A stretch of DNA of 64,000 nt from Symsagittifera roscoffensis (lineage: Eukaryota > Xenacoelomorpha > Acoela > Convolutidae), in contig NC_087070.1 of NCBI RefSeq assembly GCF_963678635.1, forward strand, positions 22,991,419 to 23,055,418. Reading direction: 5' to 3'. The notes below the pieces were generated by a model. It saw only the letters and a list, made by a program, of their open reading frames with translations. It did not search any database and was not told where the DNA came from. Shown piece by piece: positions 11,243 through 19,757 of the stretch. Position 1 is the stretch's first letter, and each line of letters begins with the position of its first letter. The position numbers were made by a program, and so were the translations under genes.

Positions 11243-11822
11243 TGTAACGTCCTAGAAAAGTCTGTTATAATAAGAGTGCTATAATCATCCATATTTCCTT
11301 ATTACCATATATGGAGCTTGAACTTGTATACCATCATAAGAATGTAAAATCACTTGCTCAAACACGAAACACCACAAACAATTCTTGTATTTGCTAAAAC
11401 CACTCATAAACCGGAAAAAGTATCTATCTGTTTCCCTATCTGAGAACATAATTACTCCATCCTGCTCCGGTTATAACTTGCCGTATAAAAAACTGTAAAC
11501 TCTTGCCTTATTAAGTGCCGCTAATTTTGTTATTGTCTTTCATTTGGCGCGTGCCGGCGCAAGTAGATATGATTATTTTTGAACTATTGAATAGAACCAG
11601 TGTGAAAATTATAACACTGAGCGCGATGAGATTGAAACCTGACGAACAGTAAGACGAAATTCAGTATTAAAATAACTAACTACTTTTATTATCTAAGAGT
11701 GAGATCAGATACTGTCTGCCCTGCTCCGAAGTAAAGTAAAAGCTCGCCATCGAAAGTTTGAATTTTATAGTAAAGCATTGTCCAATATTCCTAGGAAATA
11801 TATTAAAAATAGCGCCATCACA
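11243..11822 (+). repeat. 5' LTR
   Basis: It starts TGTAACGTCC and ends GCGCCATCACA, the usual TG...CA ends. A TATAAAA at 11,484-11,490 could place transcription start near 11,515, and an ATTAAA lies at 11,802-11,807. It is the same length as the 3' LTR and nearly identical to it. Confidence 0.92.
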
Positions 11823-11840
11823 TGGTGACAAGAGTGAAGA
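11823..11840 (+). promoter_or_regulatory. Primer-binding site
   Basis: TGGTGACAAGAGTGAAGA begins directly after the LTR's terminal CA. A leading TGG (complement of the tRNA CCA end) with no gap fits a minus-strand primer-binding site. I could not assign the priming tRNA. Confidence 0.6.
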
Positions 11841-12623
11841 CAGTAACTCACCCTTTTGTTTCGTTTCCAAAATTCATTACACGTTCATACCTATAGCTTT
11901 GATATTATCTTAAATTTTCTCAGTGATATCGTTTGTTTTTTTAATATGCTCTCACTTAGTTATGCCTTATCTTACTGCCAACCCAAGTCATTATAACGCA
12001 ATTTATGATAACTGCCAGGATTCAGGCCTTTTTTATAGTTACCTAATGAACCTGATATTGTCGTTTTTGGCATGGGACATCAATAAACCCCGAGATAATC
12101 TATTATTACGACACGTTATGCACGATATTTGTTTTTGGTAGATTGCATGATAATTCCCGAGCTTTCGTTATCGCACAGTATGGACCACATGAGTTTTCAG
12201 TGAGCAGCAGAAAATAGAAAACAATGCATACATTAATTTAGTAGGCAACGTTGTTTTCGTTCTTCACGGATAAACAATTCAATTCATTTTAATAAATGAT
12301 CTTTCAACCTTCTCATAATTATCTCAATAAATTTCATTTTCAATGGCACATAGCAAGTATGATATTTCCTTTGACATTACTTGTGCGATCATTTTTATTT
12401 ACTTTTTTCTCTCGTGTTAATCACGATTTATTGCTTGGCTACGGATTCAGAATTCGAGCTCGAGATCAAGTTCACCATTAACAAACTCAACACAACGGGC
12501 AGAGAATGAAGACAGTGATCATCACAGAAAGTGAGCAAAAAAAAACAAGTAGGTTGAACAAATAAACTATACATAAACTACTCGACTCAATTTTCGCAAA
12601 TTTCACAATCCATAACTACTAAC
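11841..12623 (+). other. Element leader before gag
   Basis: About 780 bp of AT-rich sequence with only short ORFs lies between the primer-binding site and the first gag Met. It probably serves as untranslated leader and packaging region. No further motif is seen. Confidence 0.5.
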
Positions 12624-13622
12624 ATGGCCGCTAACGCACAAATCACAGTCAAACCATACAGCGGAGCAGAAAAGGAGAGCTTCCGCCAATTCGAACAACT
12701 CTTCCGTGGTTTTATCGGAGTCGCAGGAATCGCCCCGAATCAACAAGCAAATTTCTTGCAACTACATCTTCGAGATGCTGCGTTGCGATTTTTTCAAACG
12801 TTACCAGCAGGGACTAGAGCTGACGTTAATCTCAGCTTAACTGCATTGTGAGATCATTTCTGCCATCAAGATTTACATTAAGTTCACGTATTAAAACTCG
12901 AACAATTGCGATTCGATAACAAGACTGACACACCGGAAAATTTTCTTGTTAACCTGCAAACAAAAGCGCAACGAGCGTACCCAACGCCAGATTTACCACC
13001 AGTCGCCACCCTAGCATTACCAGGAGACGGAGGAGCAGGCGATGCCGCTGAACAAACTCGATTTGATGGAGAAACAGCTGCACGAGCAACGCGACTTCAA
13101 GCGGCCGAAGACAACAAAAACGAACAAGTGAAACGCATTTTTATTAAAGCTATGCCTGGTTGGTTAAGGTCGAAAATTATGGCACAACCGCCTGCTACAC
13201 CGGTCGAAGATCTCTGCACGTTAGCAAGGAGACAAATGACAATTCGAGACATGTGTAGAAAGGATGATTATCCCGAAGATGGCTTCAACGAAATTAACGA
13301 CACGATCTCTGAAAATCTGATCAATGCGTTAAGTAAGATCAACCAAAACCAGGACGCACTTGAAAAAAAACTAGAAAGCTTGGATAACAAAATAAACACA
13401 GCTGAAGCCGCCCCAAAAGACACACAAACAACGAGTCACACATACTCAAGAGCCGAACTAACTGGAGTTCCAGACCATCAACATCTTGCACATGAACAAG
13501 AAAAATTCGCTTCAGCTTTCCATGCACCACCTAATTTCAACGAATACCGAAAGGTTAGAAGCTACTTGGAGAACCAACCAGAACACCCGAGGCCGATTTT
13601 ATGCAAACCGAGGAAGCTCTAA
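12624..13622 (+). pseudogene. gag: gag (capsid region), interrupted by stops
   Basis: The frame begins at MAANAQITVKPYSG and continues with a capsid-like FRQFEQLFRGF and a helical segment. In-frame stops then occur at 12,849 (TGA) and about 12,879 (TAA). The same frame reopens at 12,906 and runs to 13,622, with a Gln/Lys-rich coiled-coil-like part (DALEKKLESLDNKI). The nucleocapsid part continues in a different frame (13,486-13,848), so a frameshift lies near 13,590. The gene is therefore broken in at least three places. Its order before CCHC and DTG motifs supports a retroelement Gag. Confidence 0.8.
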
Positions 13623-13848
13623 CAAGAGACCAACATTCACTAACCCAAGCCCGCAACCATTCTATCCAAGAGGTGGATATCAACCCAGAATGCCAAGAGG
13701 ACCATACATGCCAGTTACCCGAGCTAGTGGAACCTTCTGCTACACTTGTGGGTACCCAAACCACAAATCCAGCCAGTGCTCTCAGCAACGAGGACGCCCG
13801 AATAACAGAGGAACACAATTTCCGTTCACACGGTTTCCAAAAAACTAA
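13486..13848 (+). pseudogene. gag nucleocapsid part with CCHC zinc knuckle
   Basis: In this frame a basic, Pro/Arg-rich stretch leads to CYTCGYPNHKSSQC, which fits the C-X2-C-X4-H-X4-C zinc knuckle of retroelement nucleocapsid. The tail is also basic (QQRGRPNNRG). It is frame-shifted relative to the upstream capsid frame. Confidence 0.85.
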
Positions 13849-13952
13849 TAAAGCCACCCTTAAGTCACAAAATTCAAAAAACAACCCTAAAACCAAAAAT
13901 CCTTCAACTGAATTCCATCACCAACGAGCCGAAACCAACAGTTTTGCAATAA

Positions 13953-14468
13953 GTCAAGATTAAATTTGAAAACAATCTCTGTAGACGAGCGCTTATCGAC
14001 ACAGGCGCATGTTCAAACGTCATCAACAAGAAACTCTTCGAAGAGATTAGCCAAAAATCCCCTGAGCCAATCGAATTCGAAAAACCCAAATGGGATTTAG
14101 TAAAAATGGCTAGCGGTCAGCTCGTTAAAGTTGAAAAACAAGCCAAAATAACATTTCAACTAGCCCACAGGAAATTCACCGAAAGTTTCCTAGTGCTAAC
14201 CTCAACCAACCCAGTCATTTTGGGGAACGCTTTCTTCATAAAACACGACATTACGGTCAGTCCCAATCGAGGAACAATTCAATTTCCCGACCTTACAGTC
14301 CAAATAAATGAAATAAAGCCAGTAGATGAAAAACGCCGAACTTTTCGCCACAAGAAAATTTCGATCTTACAAATAAAAAGCAGACAGTCCAGCCCTACCA
14401 ACAAACAATTATTTTGGAATTCTCCCTTCTCAAAGACGCCCAGAATTGTGAAAACCAAAGTGGACTAG
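13953..14468 (+). CDS. Retropepsin-like aspartic protease
   Basis: The open frame has no clear own start; in this family the protease is made as part of a polyprotein. It contains RALIDTGACSNVI, the catalytic DTG (Asp codon at 13,998-14,000), then KPKWDLVKMASGQLVKV. About 70 residues later comes VILGNAFFIKHDITV, matching the second conserved block (ILG..F). The frame ends at a TAG at 14,466. The following pol linker lies in another frame, so polyprotein continuity is lost or needs frameshifting. Confidence 0.82.
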   Translation, partial: VKIKFENNLCRRALIDTGACSNVINKKLFEEISQKSPEPIEFEKPKWDLVKMASGQLVKVEKQAKITFQLAHRKFTESFLVLTSTNPVILGNAFFIKHDITVSPNRGTIQFPDLTVQINEIKPVDEKRRTFRHKKISILQIKSRQSSPTNKQLFWNSPFSKTPRIVKTKVD

Positions 14469-14725
14469 TCATTCCTAACGAAATCTTGGAAAAAGCCACC
14501 GAAATAGCCCTAACATCCTCCCTGAGTACAATTGATAAAAATAATGTTTTGTTTATCTCCGCACTTAACATTACGGAGCACCCAATAACCATTAATGGTC
14601 AAACGGAAGTCGGAAAATTCGCAATACTGCAGGTTTTAACTGCATTTTCTCCTTCCGAGAAAGGGGCCTTTTCGCAGAACTTAAACTTTGTGCCAAGTCA
14701 TAACCGCATGTGTGGAATGTTTTGA
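14414..14725 (+). pseudogene. Pol linker after protease; RT/RNase H/integrase absent
   Basis: The frame contains SGLVIPNEILEKA, then NNVLFISALNITEHPITI and GKFAILQVL. This resembles the segment between protease and RT in Ty3/gypsy and retroviral pol ('...NPTDQP..I..GT.IG.'). It stops at 14,725. No RT palm, RNase H or integrase motif appears on the plus strand before env at 16.56 kb, so the rest of pol is missing. Confidence 0.6.
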
Positions 14726-14852
14726 CGTGAGTCGTAATGTTGGCCTCTCTGACAGTGACGGGGAACCCGTTAGGGCAGTCTTTAACGGACTTTCGATAAT
14801 CACGGACAAGAAGAAGCCGCAGAAAGTACGGTCAACCATGCAATTGGATCTC

Positions 14853-14858
14853 TTTAAT
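14853..14858 (-). terminator. Possible polyadenylation signal of the antisense cassette
   Basis: ATTAAA on the minus strand lies about 28 nt downstream of the JmjC-like stop codon. This is a common variant signal, but a six-base match in AT-rich DNA is weak evidence by itself. Confidence 0.35.
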
Positions 14859-14885
14859 TACCAATCCTTTCTCGATTCCAGTTGA

Positions 14886-15731
14886 TTACTTGTTAACGAC
14901 ATGCCTTCCTAACTCTGGAGCAAAAACAGTCCCCAATGCCTCATATCCGGTGACAAGCGACCACAACAGCTCGCCTTTACGGTTGTATCTCGGCTCAGTC
15001 AAGACAGCATGAACCGCACAGCTGGGCTGAACGATTACATCCTCCGGCTCCGCGATATGATAAAAGTAGTGCACCTTTGGTTTTCTCTTCAAACCACTCG
15101 AGCCAGGCGGATTACTACTGAAGCCATTGACAACAAAATCCCGCAGCTTCGAAAAGGTTTCCTGCTTGAACAGGTCCACGCCGGCCTCGATGTTGTTGCA
15201 AATGATCCACATTTGAGTGCCACCAATCACCTTCGCGATGGACACCCCACCCCCCCATTCGATGTGTCCAACAGTACACCACTCTCCAAGCTTCGCTATG
15301 CTCGCCACACTCGTAATAGCCAAATTCGGATGTTTGGGAAAAATAACATTACTGGATCCGGCGGGAAACTCGAAAGATAAAGTACGCGAGCCCGGTAAAT
15401 CAAAGTCATTCCCATCGTTTGTCATGAGACCTCCGCAGTTGTACTTCTTTATCAAATCTTCGACTAGGCAGTCACCATCGTTATAGAATTCCATCAATTC
15501 CGGTCTCCATTGGTAAACAACTTTCGCCGCAGCTCCAGGTAAGAAGAAACTTTCTGTCGGAAAACTTTCACCGAAAACACACTCGGTCTGTTGAGGAAAT
15601 GGCGCAAAACCAAACTTTTCGAGTTTTTTCTCACGTGCCATTTGAATAATGTCAGCAGGCTGAACGAAAGAAAGTGTTTTAGTAACTTTCGAACTCATAA
15701 TAATCTGAAAAAGCTCATGCTGAAAACACAA
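14886..15731 (-). CDS. JmjC-like (cupin, Fe(II)/2-oxoglutarate type) protein, antisense inside the LTR element
   Basis: An uninterrupted 281-codon ORF lies opposite to gag and env. Its C-terminal half matches the JmjC pattern. The segment 155-163 is GHIEWGGGV, giving iron ligands H156 and E158. Then comes IGGTQMWII at 170-177. The distal ligand H241 sits in VIVQPSCAVHAVLT, 85 residues after H156, a spacing usual for JmjC enzymes. The position that normally holds the 2-oxoglutarate-binding Lys two residues before the conserved Trp is Gln (Q173), so activity is uncertain. JmjC proteins mostly demethylate histone lysines or hydroxylate proteins; the substrate here is unknown. The sequence is visibly less AT-rich than its surroundings. 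A 3'-splice-like CTTTTTCAG precedes an alternative start, Met12 (MSSKVTK), so translation may begin there. The fold call is by eye. Confidence 0.7.
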   Translation of the reverse strand: MCFQHELFQIIMSSKVTKTLSFVQPADIIQMAREKKLEKFGFAPFPQQTECVFGESFPTESFFLPGAAAKVVYQWRPELMEFYNDGDCLVEDLIKKYNCGGLMTNDGNDFDLPGSRTLSFEFPAGSSNVIFPKHPNLAITSVASIAKLGEWCTVGHIEWGGGVSIAKVIGGTQMWIICNNIEAGVDLFKQETFSKLRDFVVNGFSSNPPGSSGLKRKPKVHYFYHIAEPEDVIVQPSCAVHAVLTEPRYNRKGELLWSLVTGYEALGTVFAPELGRHVVNK

Positions 15732-16019
15732 ATCAACCTCAAATCATACATGCTGAAAAATGTGCAAACATGCACTACAAGAACACAAAAGGCGCACATT
15801 GAGAACAGGCTACGGTCGATTAAATACGCTCTAAACAAACATGAAAAGGAAGGGGGACTTGCATTTAACTTCAAACAAAATCTGAAATGAAAATTTGCAT
15901 CTTCAAAAATTGTTTCCACACTACAAGCTATACAAAACGAAAGCACACGACTCTAAACAGACAAGACCTGCTAATCCCCTCTAAAAACTGTCTGACCGGC
16001 TGTCCTCTAAATACATGTC
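15732..16019 (-). other. Spacer between the two antisense ORFs
   Basis: About 290 bp with no convincing ORF on either strand. If the cassette is one transcript, this would be an untranslated spacer or an intron ending at the TTTTTCAG just inside the JmjC-like ORF. I see no strong matching 5' splice site. Confidence 0.4.
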
Positions 16020-16289
16020 CTAACGATATCTTCGCGAGGTATACACAACTGCCACCCACACACAGCAAGCGAGAAGGATAAAAGTAACAATGAGCATAGC
16101 AAAGTACGACTCATCGTGACCCCCGTCATCAGCAATGCCCGCAATTGAAGGACCATGAAACGAATTATTGGCTTGGCCTTGATCACAAATACGTGACCTT
16201 CGAACTGACCAAATGTTCTGACCCACGATGAATGATCCATTCTTACAGCATGTAATAATGGAGTTAAAGAATGTCACATTCCAACACAT
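16020..16289 (-). CDS. Small single-pass membrane protein ORF, antisense
   Basis: This is an 89-codon ORF with no recognised family. The N-terminal part (1-60) has Cys at 2, 14, 15 and 35 and three N-glycosylation sequons (N4, N17, N41). A clear hydrophobic segment follows at about 62-83 (YFAMLIVTFILLACCVWVAVV) and then a short basic tail, TSRRYR. There is no separate signal peptide, so it could be a type III membrane protein or the 3' exon of a longer protein. It lies between a minus-strand TATA-like box and the JmjC-like ORF. It may be real or chance. Confidence 0.4.
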   Translation of the reverse strand: MCWNVTFFNSIITCCKNGSFIVGQNIWSVRRSRICDQGQANNSFHGPSIAGIADDGGHDESYFAMLIVTFILLACCVWVAVVYTSRRYR

Positions 16290-16360
16290 TTCGCTTCTGA
16301 AACACTCAACAACCCTTTACTACACGTTTCTCCATTTTCCTTGAACAAAACGATTTTTAC

Positions 16361-16370
16361 CATATATAAA
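16361..16370 (-). promoter_or_regulatory. Candidate antisense TATA box
   Basis: TTTATATATG on the minus strand lies about 75 bp upstream of the small membrane ORF and 630 bp upstream of the JmjC-like ORF. It could start an antisense transcript near 16,335. The motif is short and the region is AT-rich. Confidence 0.35.
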
Positions 16371-16557
16371 CATCCATTTTTACTTCATCATCAATTAGAT
16401 CCAACAAAAATCCGAACCACCGAAACTATAGTAAATAAACATTTCCAAATAAGTAAAGACGACAATAAACCAACAGAAAAACATCCTCTGACAAACATAC
16501 GAATATTTATATTCGAGAAAATTAACTCAATCGGTTATTCTCACTCTTACTCTTTCA

Positions 16558-18816
16558 TTGAATCAGTTTATAAAGTCCAGCCCAAAAATGAGGCCAAGAA
16601 TTATTTTACTCCTTACTTTCGTCTTAAGTGGAAATTGCGATACATTTCCTTCAGAATATGAAGCGCTTACAAGAGGAATTTTATTCCACAAAGAGTCCCA
16701 AATATTACTTGCGGAAAAATTTGTTAACGTTCAATTTCTTGTGCCATTCCCGAAATACAATTTCACGATGCAGAAACAAGAAGAAACAATGTTAGCAAAA
16801 TTAGCCGAAATGTGGAGTCAGCCTTCGGCCGAATGTCCACTAGATTTTTCGCAACCTTTCAATTCCTCGCACAAACCCTTTCATTTGAATTGGATGCTGG
16901 CCAAAATACAAAACGAAACAAATGCAGCACAGCAGGAAGTTGAACACATGCGCAACGTAACAGCAAAATTTCTATCGAACGATGAAAACGAGGAAGAAAA
17001 TCAAAACAAACAACAAAATTCACAAGGAATCCTAAATCGTGAAAAACGCGGTGCACCTGTAGTAGCAGCCGCTGCTGTAGCAGGAATAGCGCTGTTCGGA
17101 TCCCTTGGAATATCAATGGGAGGATCAAGTGACTGTGGATTTCTTGGAGTTTTCGGTAAATGCCAAAACACAGGAAAGAAAAATGCAGAGAACATCGACC
17201 GACTAAGCCAATACGCTAGCCAACTTACAGAGTACGTTTTAGAAATTGAACAAGCCAGCAACGAGAAATTCTTCTTGATTTCCAACGAAATAGCGAAAAT
17301 CCAAAAGGAATTGCAAGAAAACCAGAACAAAAATTGGAAAATTGTACAGCAGCAATTTGAAAACTTTCAAAACAACTTTCATGTTTTACGAGATTGTACT
17401 CAAATGCTGTTTTCGCACCAACAGCTAAATTTCAATTTCGAAACAGCCGCTTCATTGTTGAACGTTTGGTATGCAGACGTCAAAAGTTACCGTTCAGCTT
17501 TATACGCCTATAGCATAAATTTGCTCAACTCAATCCCAATTCTACTAGAAAAAGAAAGACTTCCAATGTCCCTAGTTCCACGAGAATCTTTAAATGCTGT
17601 ACTCGACTCAGTACATGATGCACAAAAATACTCCACGGATAAACTGTCATTGGCAATTCCAATGCAAGATCTAATGTCCTATTACGATGCGAAATTACTA
17701 ACAGAAATTTCAACAGTAAAACAAGGATTACTTCTGACATTGGCGATACCTCTATCATCAAGAAACACAACCTTTACAGTTTACAGTGCACATTTAGTAC
17801 CAATGCCACAACACAACCCCTCTGAAGCTTTAGAATGGGTCATCGAAAGCCCATACCTAGCAATTTCACAGGATTCAATGGAAACGACAGCTCTTACACA
17901 AAAACAATTGGACAACTGCATTGGATCATCAACATACAGAATTTGCGATGAAACAATGGAAACACACTTAGCACAATCCTCATGTCTTGCGACACTTTAC
18001 TATCAGGAACCGATAGTTGCCTTAGCTGTCTGTGAAACCAGAAAAATCCTACTACCCATCCCGGAAAAAGCGACCAACCTCGGATTTGGAATTTGGTTAA
18101 TAACGAGCGCAAGACAATTTAAATGGAGACAACACATAGTAAGTGGACAAGAAACAACATCAAACGTGAATAAGGATGGATGTAAAATTTGCCTTATAAC
18201 TCTTAATTGTGGAGAGCAACTTATAAGCAAGCATATTAAAATACGGTCAGACCTGTCAAGCTGCGCAAAAATTCCAGCAGTACAAATTGACGTCAAATTA
18301 GACGACCCTCTTCAGAAGCTTATTTCAACGGTCCCCGAGCTAGACCAATTACCCTATTACAAGTCTAAAGCGGACGCAAATATTGCCCTATTTCAGCAAA
18401 TGAAACTAGAATTGACAATGATGTCAGTAGATAATCTTCAACAAAACGATTATGACAAAATTGCTAAACCCTTAGCCCACAAAATGCAACTTTTGAAACC
18501 AACATTAATTGATAAACTCGATTCCTACGTCCCTATAAAAGTCTCTCTATCCCTCACAATCTTTGTTTTTATCGGAAATCTTCTTTTACACATCCTAGTC
18601 ATGTACCTTTATCATAAATTCAAGTTCATTCGAAACTTAACGCCAAAATTTATGAAATCAACCGATACAAAAATTCCAGTAAAACAAGTCATGTCAGTAA
18701 CTAAGGACCAATTCCCACTGGTACAATGGATGGATCATAAGCTCAAAAGGAAGATAACTTTCATTAATGAATCTACAACGGATGAAGAATTAATACAAGA
18801 CATACTCCTTCGATAA
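16558..18816 (+). CDS. env: Envelope-like glycoprotein of the LTR element
   Basis: The ORF is intact at 752 codons. A second Met at residue 11 starts a typical signal peptide (MRPRIILLLTFVLSGNC). Near residues 161-164 there is a furin-type site REKR. A Gly/Ala-rich hydrophobic stretch follows (165-187), as expected for a fusion peptide, then a helical, Gln/Asn-rich region. A Cys-rich central part and a transmembrane segment at about 661-684 complete a class I-like or baculovirus-F-like layout, as in errantivirus Env proteins. There are many N-X-S/T sequons. The cytoplasmic tail is about 65 residues. Env should be expressed from a spliced RNA: TCACTCTTACTCTTTCATTGAATCAG at 16,540-16,565 resembles an acceptor. 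It is intact although gag and pol are broken. Confidence 0.85.
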   Translation: MNQFIKSSPKMRPRIILLLTFVLSGNCDTFPSEYEALTRGILFHKESQILLAEKFVNVQFLVPFPKYNFTMQKQEETMLAKLAEMWSQPSAECPLDFSQPFNSSHKPFHLNWMLAKIQNETNAAQQEVEHMRNVTAKFLSNDENEEENQNKQQNSQGILNREKRGAPVVAAAAVAGIALFGSLGISMGGSSDCGFLGVFGKCQNTGKKNAENIDRLSQYASQLTEYVLEIEQASNEKFFLISNEIAKIQKELQENQNKNWKIVQQQFENFQNNFHVLRDCTQMLFSHQQLNFNFETAASLLNVWYADVKSYRSALYAYSINLLNSIPILLEKERLPMSLVPRESLNAVLDSVHDAQKYSTDKLSLAIPMQDLMSYYDAKLLTEISTVKQGLLLTLAIPLSSRNTTFTVYSAHLVPMPQHNPSEALEWVIESPYLAISQDSMETTALTQKQLDNCIGSSTYRICDETMETHLAQSSCLATLYYQEPIVALAVCETRKILLPIPEKATNLGFGIWLITSARQFKWRQHIVSGQETTSNVNKDGCKICLITLNCGEQLISKHIKIRSDLSSCAKIPAVQIDVKLDDPLQKLISTVPELDQLPYYKSKADANIALFQQMKLELTMMSVDNLQQNDYDKIAKPLAHKMQLLKPTLIDKLDSYVPIKVSLSLTIFVFIGNLLLHILVMYLYHKFKFIRNLTPKFMKSTDTKIPVKQVMSVTKDQFPLVQWMDHKLKRKITFINESTTDEELIQDILLR

Positions 18817-18834
18817 AACAAAATCGAGAACCTT

Positions 18835-19089
18835 GTGGATGAAAACCACAAGCATCTGATACAAGAGGAAAACCAAAGAGACGCTATACAAACCCAATCC
18901 CTCAGTTCATCCCGCAGAAGTCTCCAATCGCAGTCACGGCATTCAGTACATGCCCGTGAAATCCCGCACGAAACACAACAAACAGACCAAAACCCAATCT
19001 ACTTTCGGTCTCCTCAAACATTCCCAGTTCAGACTCTCCAGCAACAACAATCACCGGTGAACAACGCGACAACACAATCGACAACTTAA
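18835..19089 (+). other. Short ORF after env, same frame
   Basis: An 84-codon ORF rich in Gln, Ser and Thr, with no domain, begins 18 bp after the env stop and in the same frame. It could be a former tail of the envelope cut off by the TAA at 18,814, a small accessory ORF, or chance. A conserved-looking AACTTAAGGGTGGCACC follows it. Confidence 0.4.
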
Positions 19090-19172
19090 GGGTGGCACCT
19101 TATCAAAACCTACAAAAAAAACTAGTAACCACATTTAAATTTAAATACATAAATTTTATCAAAGAACGGTTG

Positions 19173-19752
19173 TGTAACGTCCTAGAAAAGTCCGTTATAT
19201 TAAGAGTGCTATAATCATCCATATTTCCTTATTACCATATATGGAGCTTGAACTTGTATACCATCATAAGAATGTAAAATCACTTGCTCAAACACGAAGC
19301 ACCACAAACAATTCTTGTATTTGCTAAAACCACTCATAAACCGGAAAAAGTATCTATCTGTTTCCCTATCTGAGAACATAATTACTCCATCCTGCTCCGG
19401 TTATAACTTGCCGTATAAAATACTCTAAACTATTGCCTTATTAAGTGCCGCTAATTTTGTTATTGTCTTTCATCTGGCGCGTGCCGGCGCAAGTAGATAT
19501 GATTATATTTGAACTATTGAATAGAACCAGTGTGAAAATTATAACACTGAGCGCGATGAGATTGAAACCTGACGAACAGTAAGACGAAATTCAGTATTAA
19601 AATAACTAACTACTTTTACTATCTAAGAGTGAGATCAGATACTGTCGGCCCTGCTGCGAAGTAAAGTAAAAGCTCGCCATCGAAAGTTTGAATTTTATAG
19701 TAAAGCATTGTCCAATATTCCTAGGAAATATATTAAAAATAGCGCCATCACA
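19173..19752 (+). repeat. 3' LTR
   Basis: It starts TGTAACGTCC and ends GCGCCATCACA. It is 580 bp, as is the 5' LTR, and differs from it at about 11 positions. TATAAAA is at 19,414-19,420. The bases just upstream (AAAGAACGGTTG) are a poor polypurine tract. Confidence 0.92.
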
Positions 19753-19757
19753 ATTCC
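19753..19757 (+). repeat. Target-site duplication (right), ATTCC
   Basis: Matches the five bases that precede the 5' LTR. Confidence 0.9.

Larger units (their letters stand above)
11243..19752 (+). mobile_element. Envelope-bearing LTR retrotransposon carrying an antisense JmjC-like gene
   Basis: This is an 8,510-bp element bounded by two 580-bp LTRs and ATTCC target duplications. Order on the plus strand: 5' LTR, primer-binding-site-like TGGTGACAAG, an 800-bp leader, gag (with stops), a CCHC knuckle, DTG protease, and a short pol linker. Then comes an antisense cassette (16,335 down to about 14,840), an intact env-like ORF, a short trailing ORF and the 3' LTR. No reverse transcriptase, RNase H or integrase is found, so it should depend on another element. 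The LTRs differ at about 11 of 580 positions by eye, which means a fairly recent insertion. Protease and envelope style suggest a Ty3/gypsy (errantivirus-like) relative; that placement is inferred. Confidence 0.9.

Noticed and set aside
15009-15380. Plus-strand ORFs opposite the JmjC-like gene (123 and 89 codons)
   Set aside because: They are shadows of the minus-strand ORF, with no retroelement pol motif; in particular there is no RT or integrase signature.
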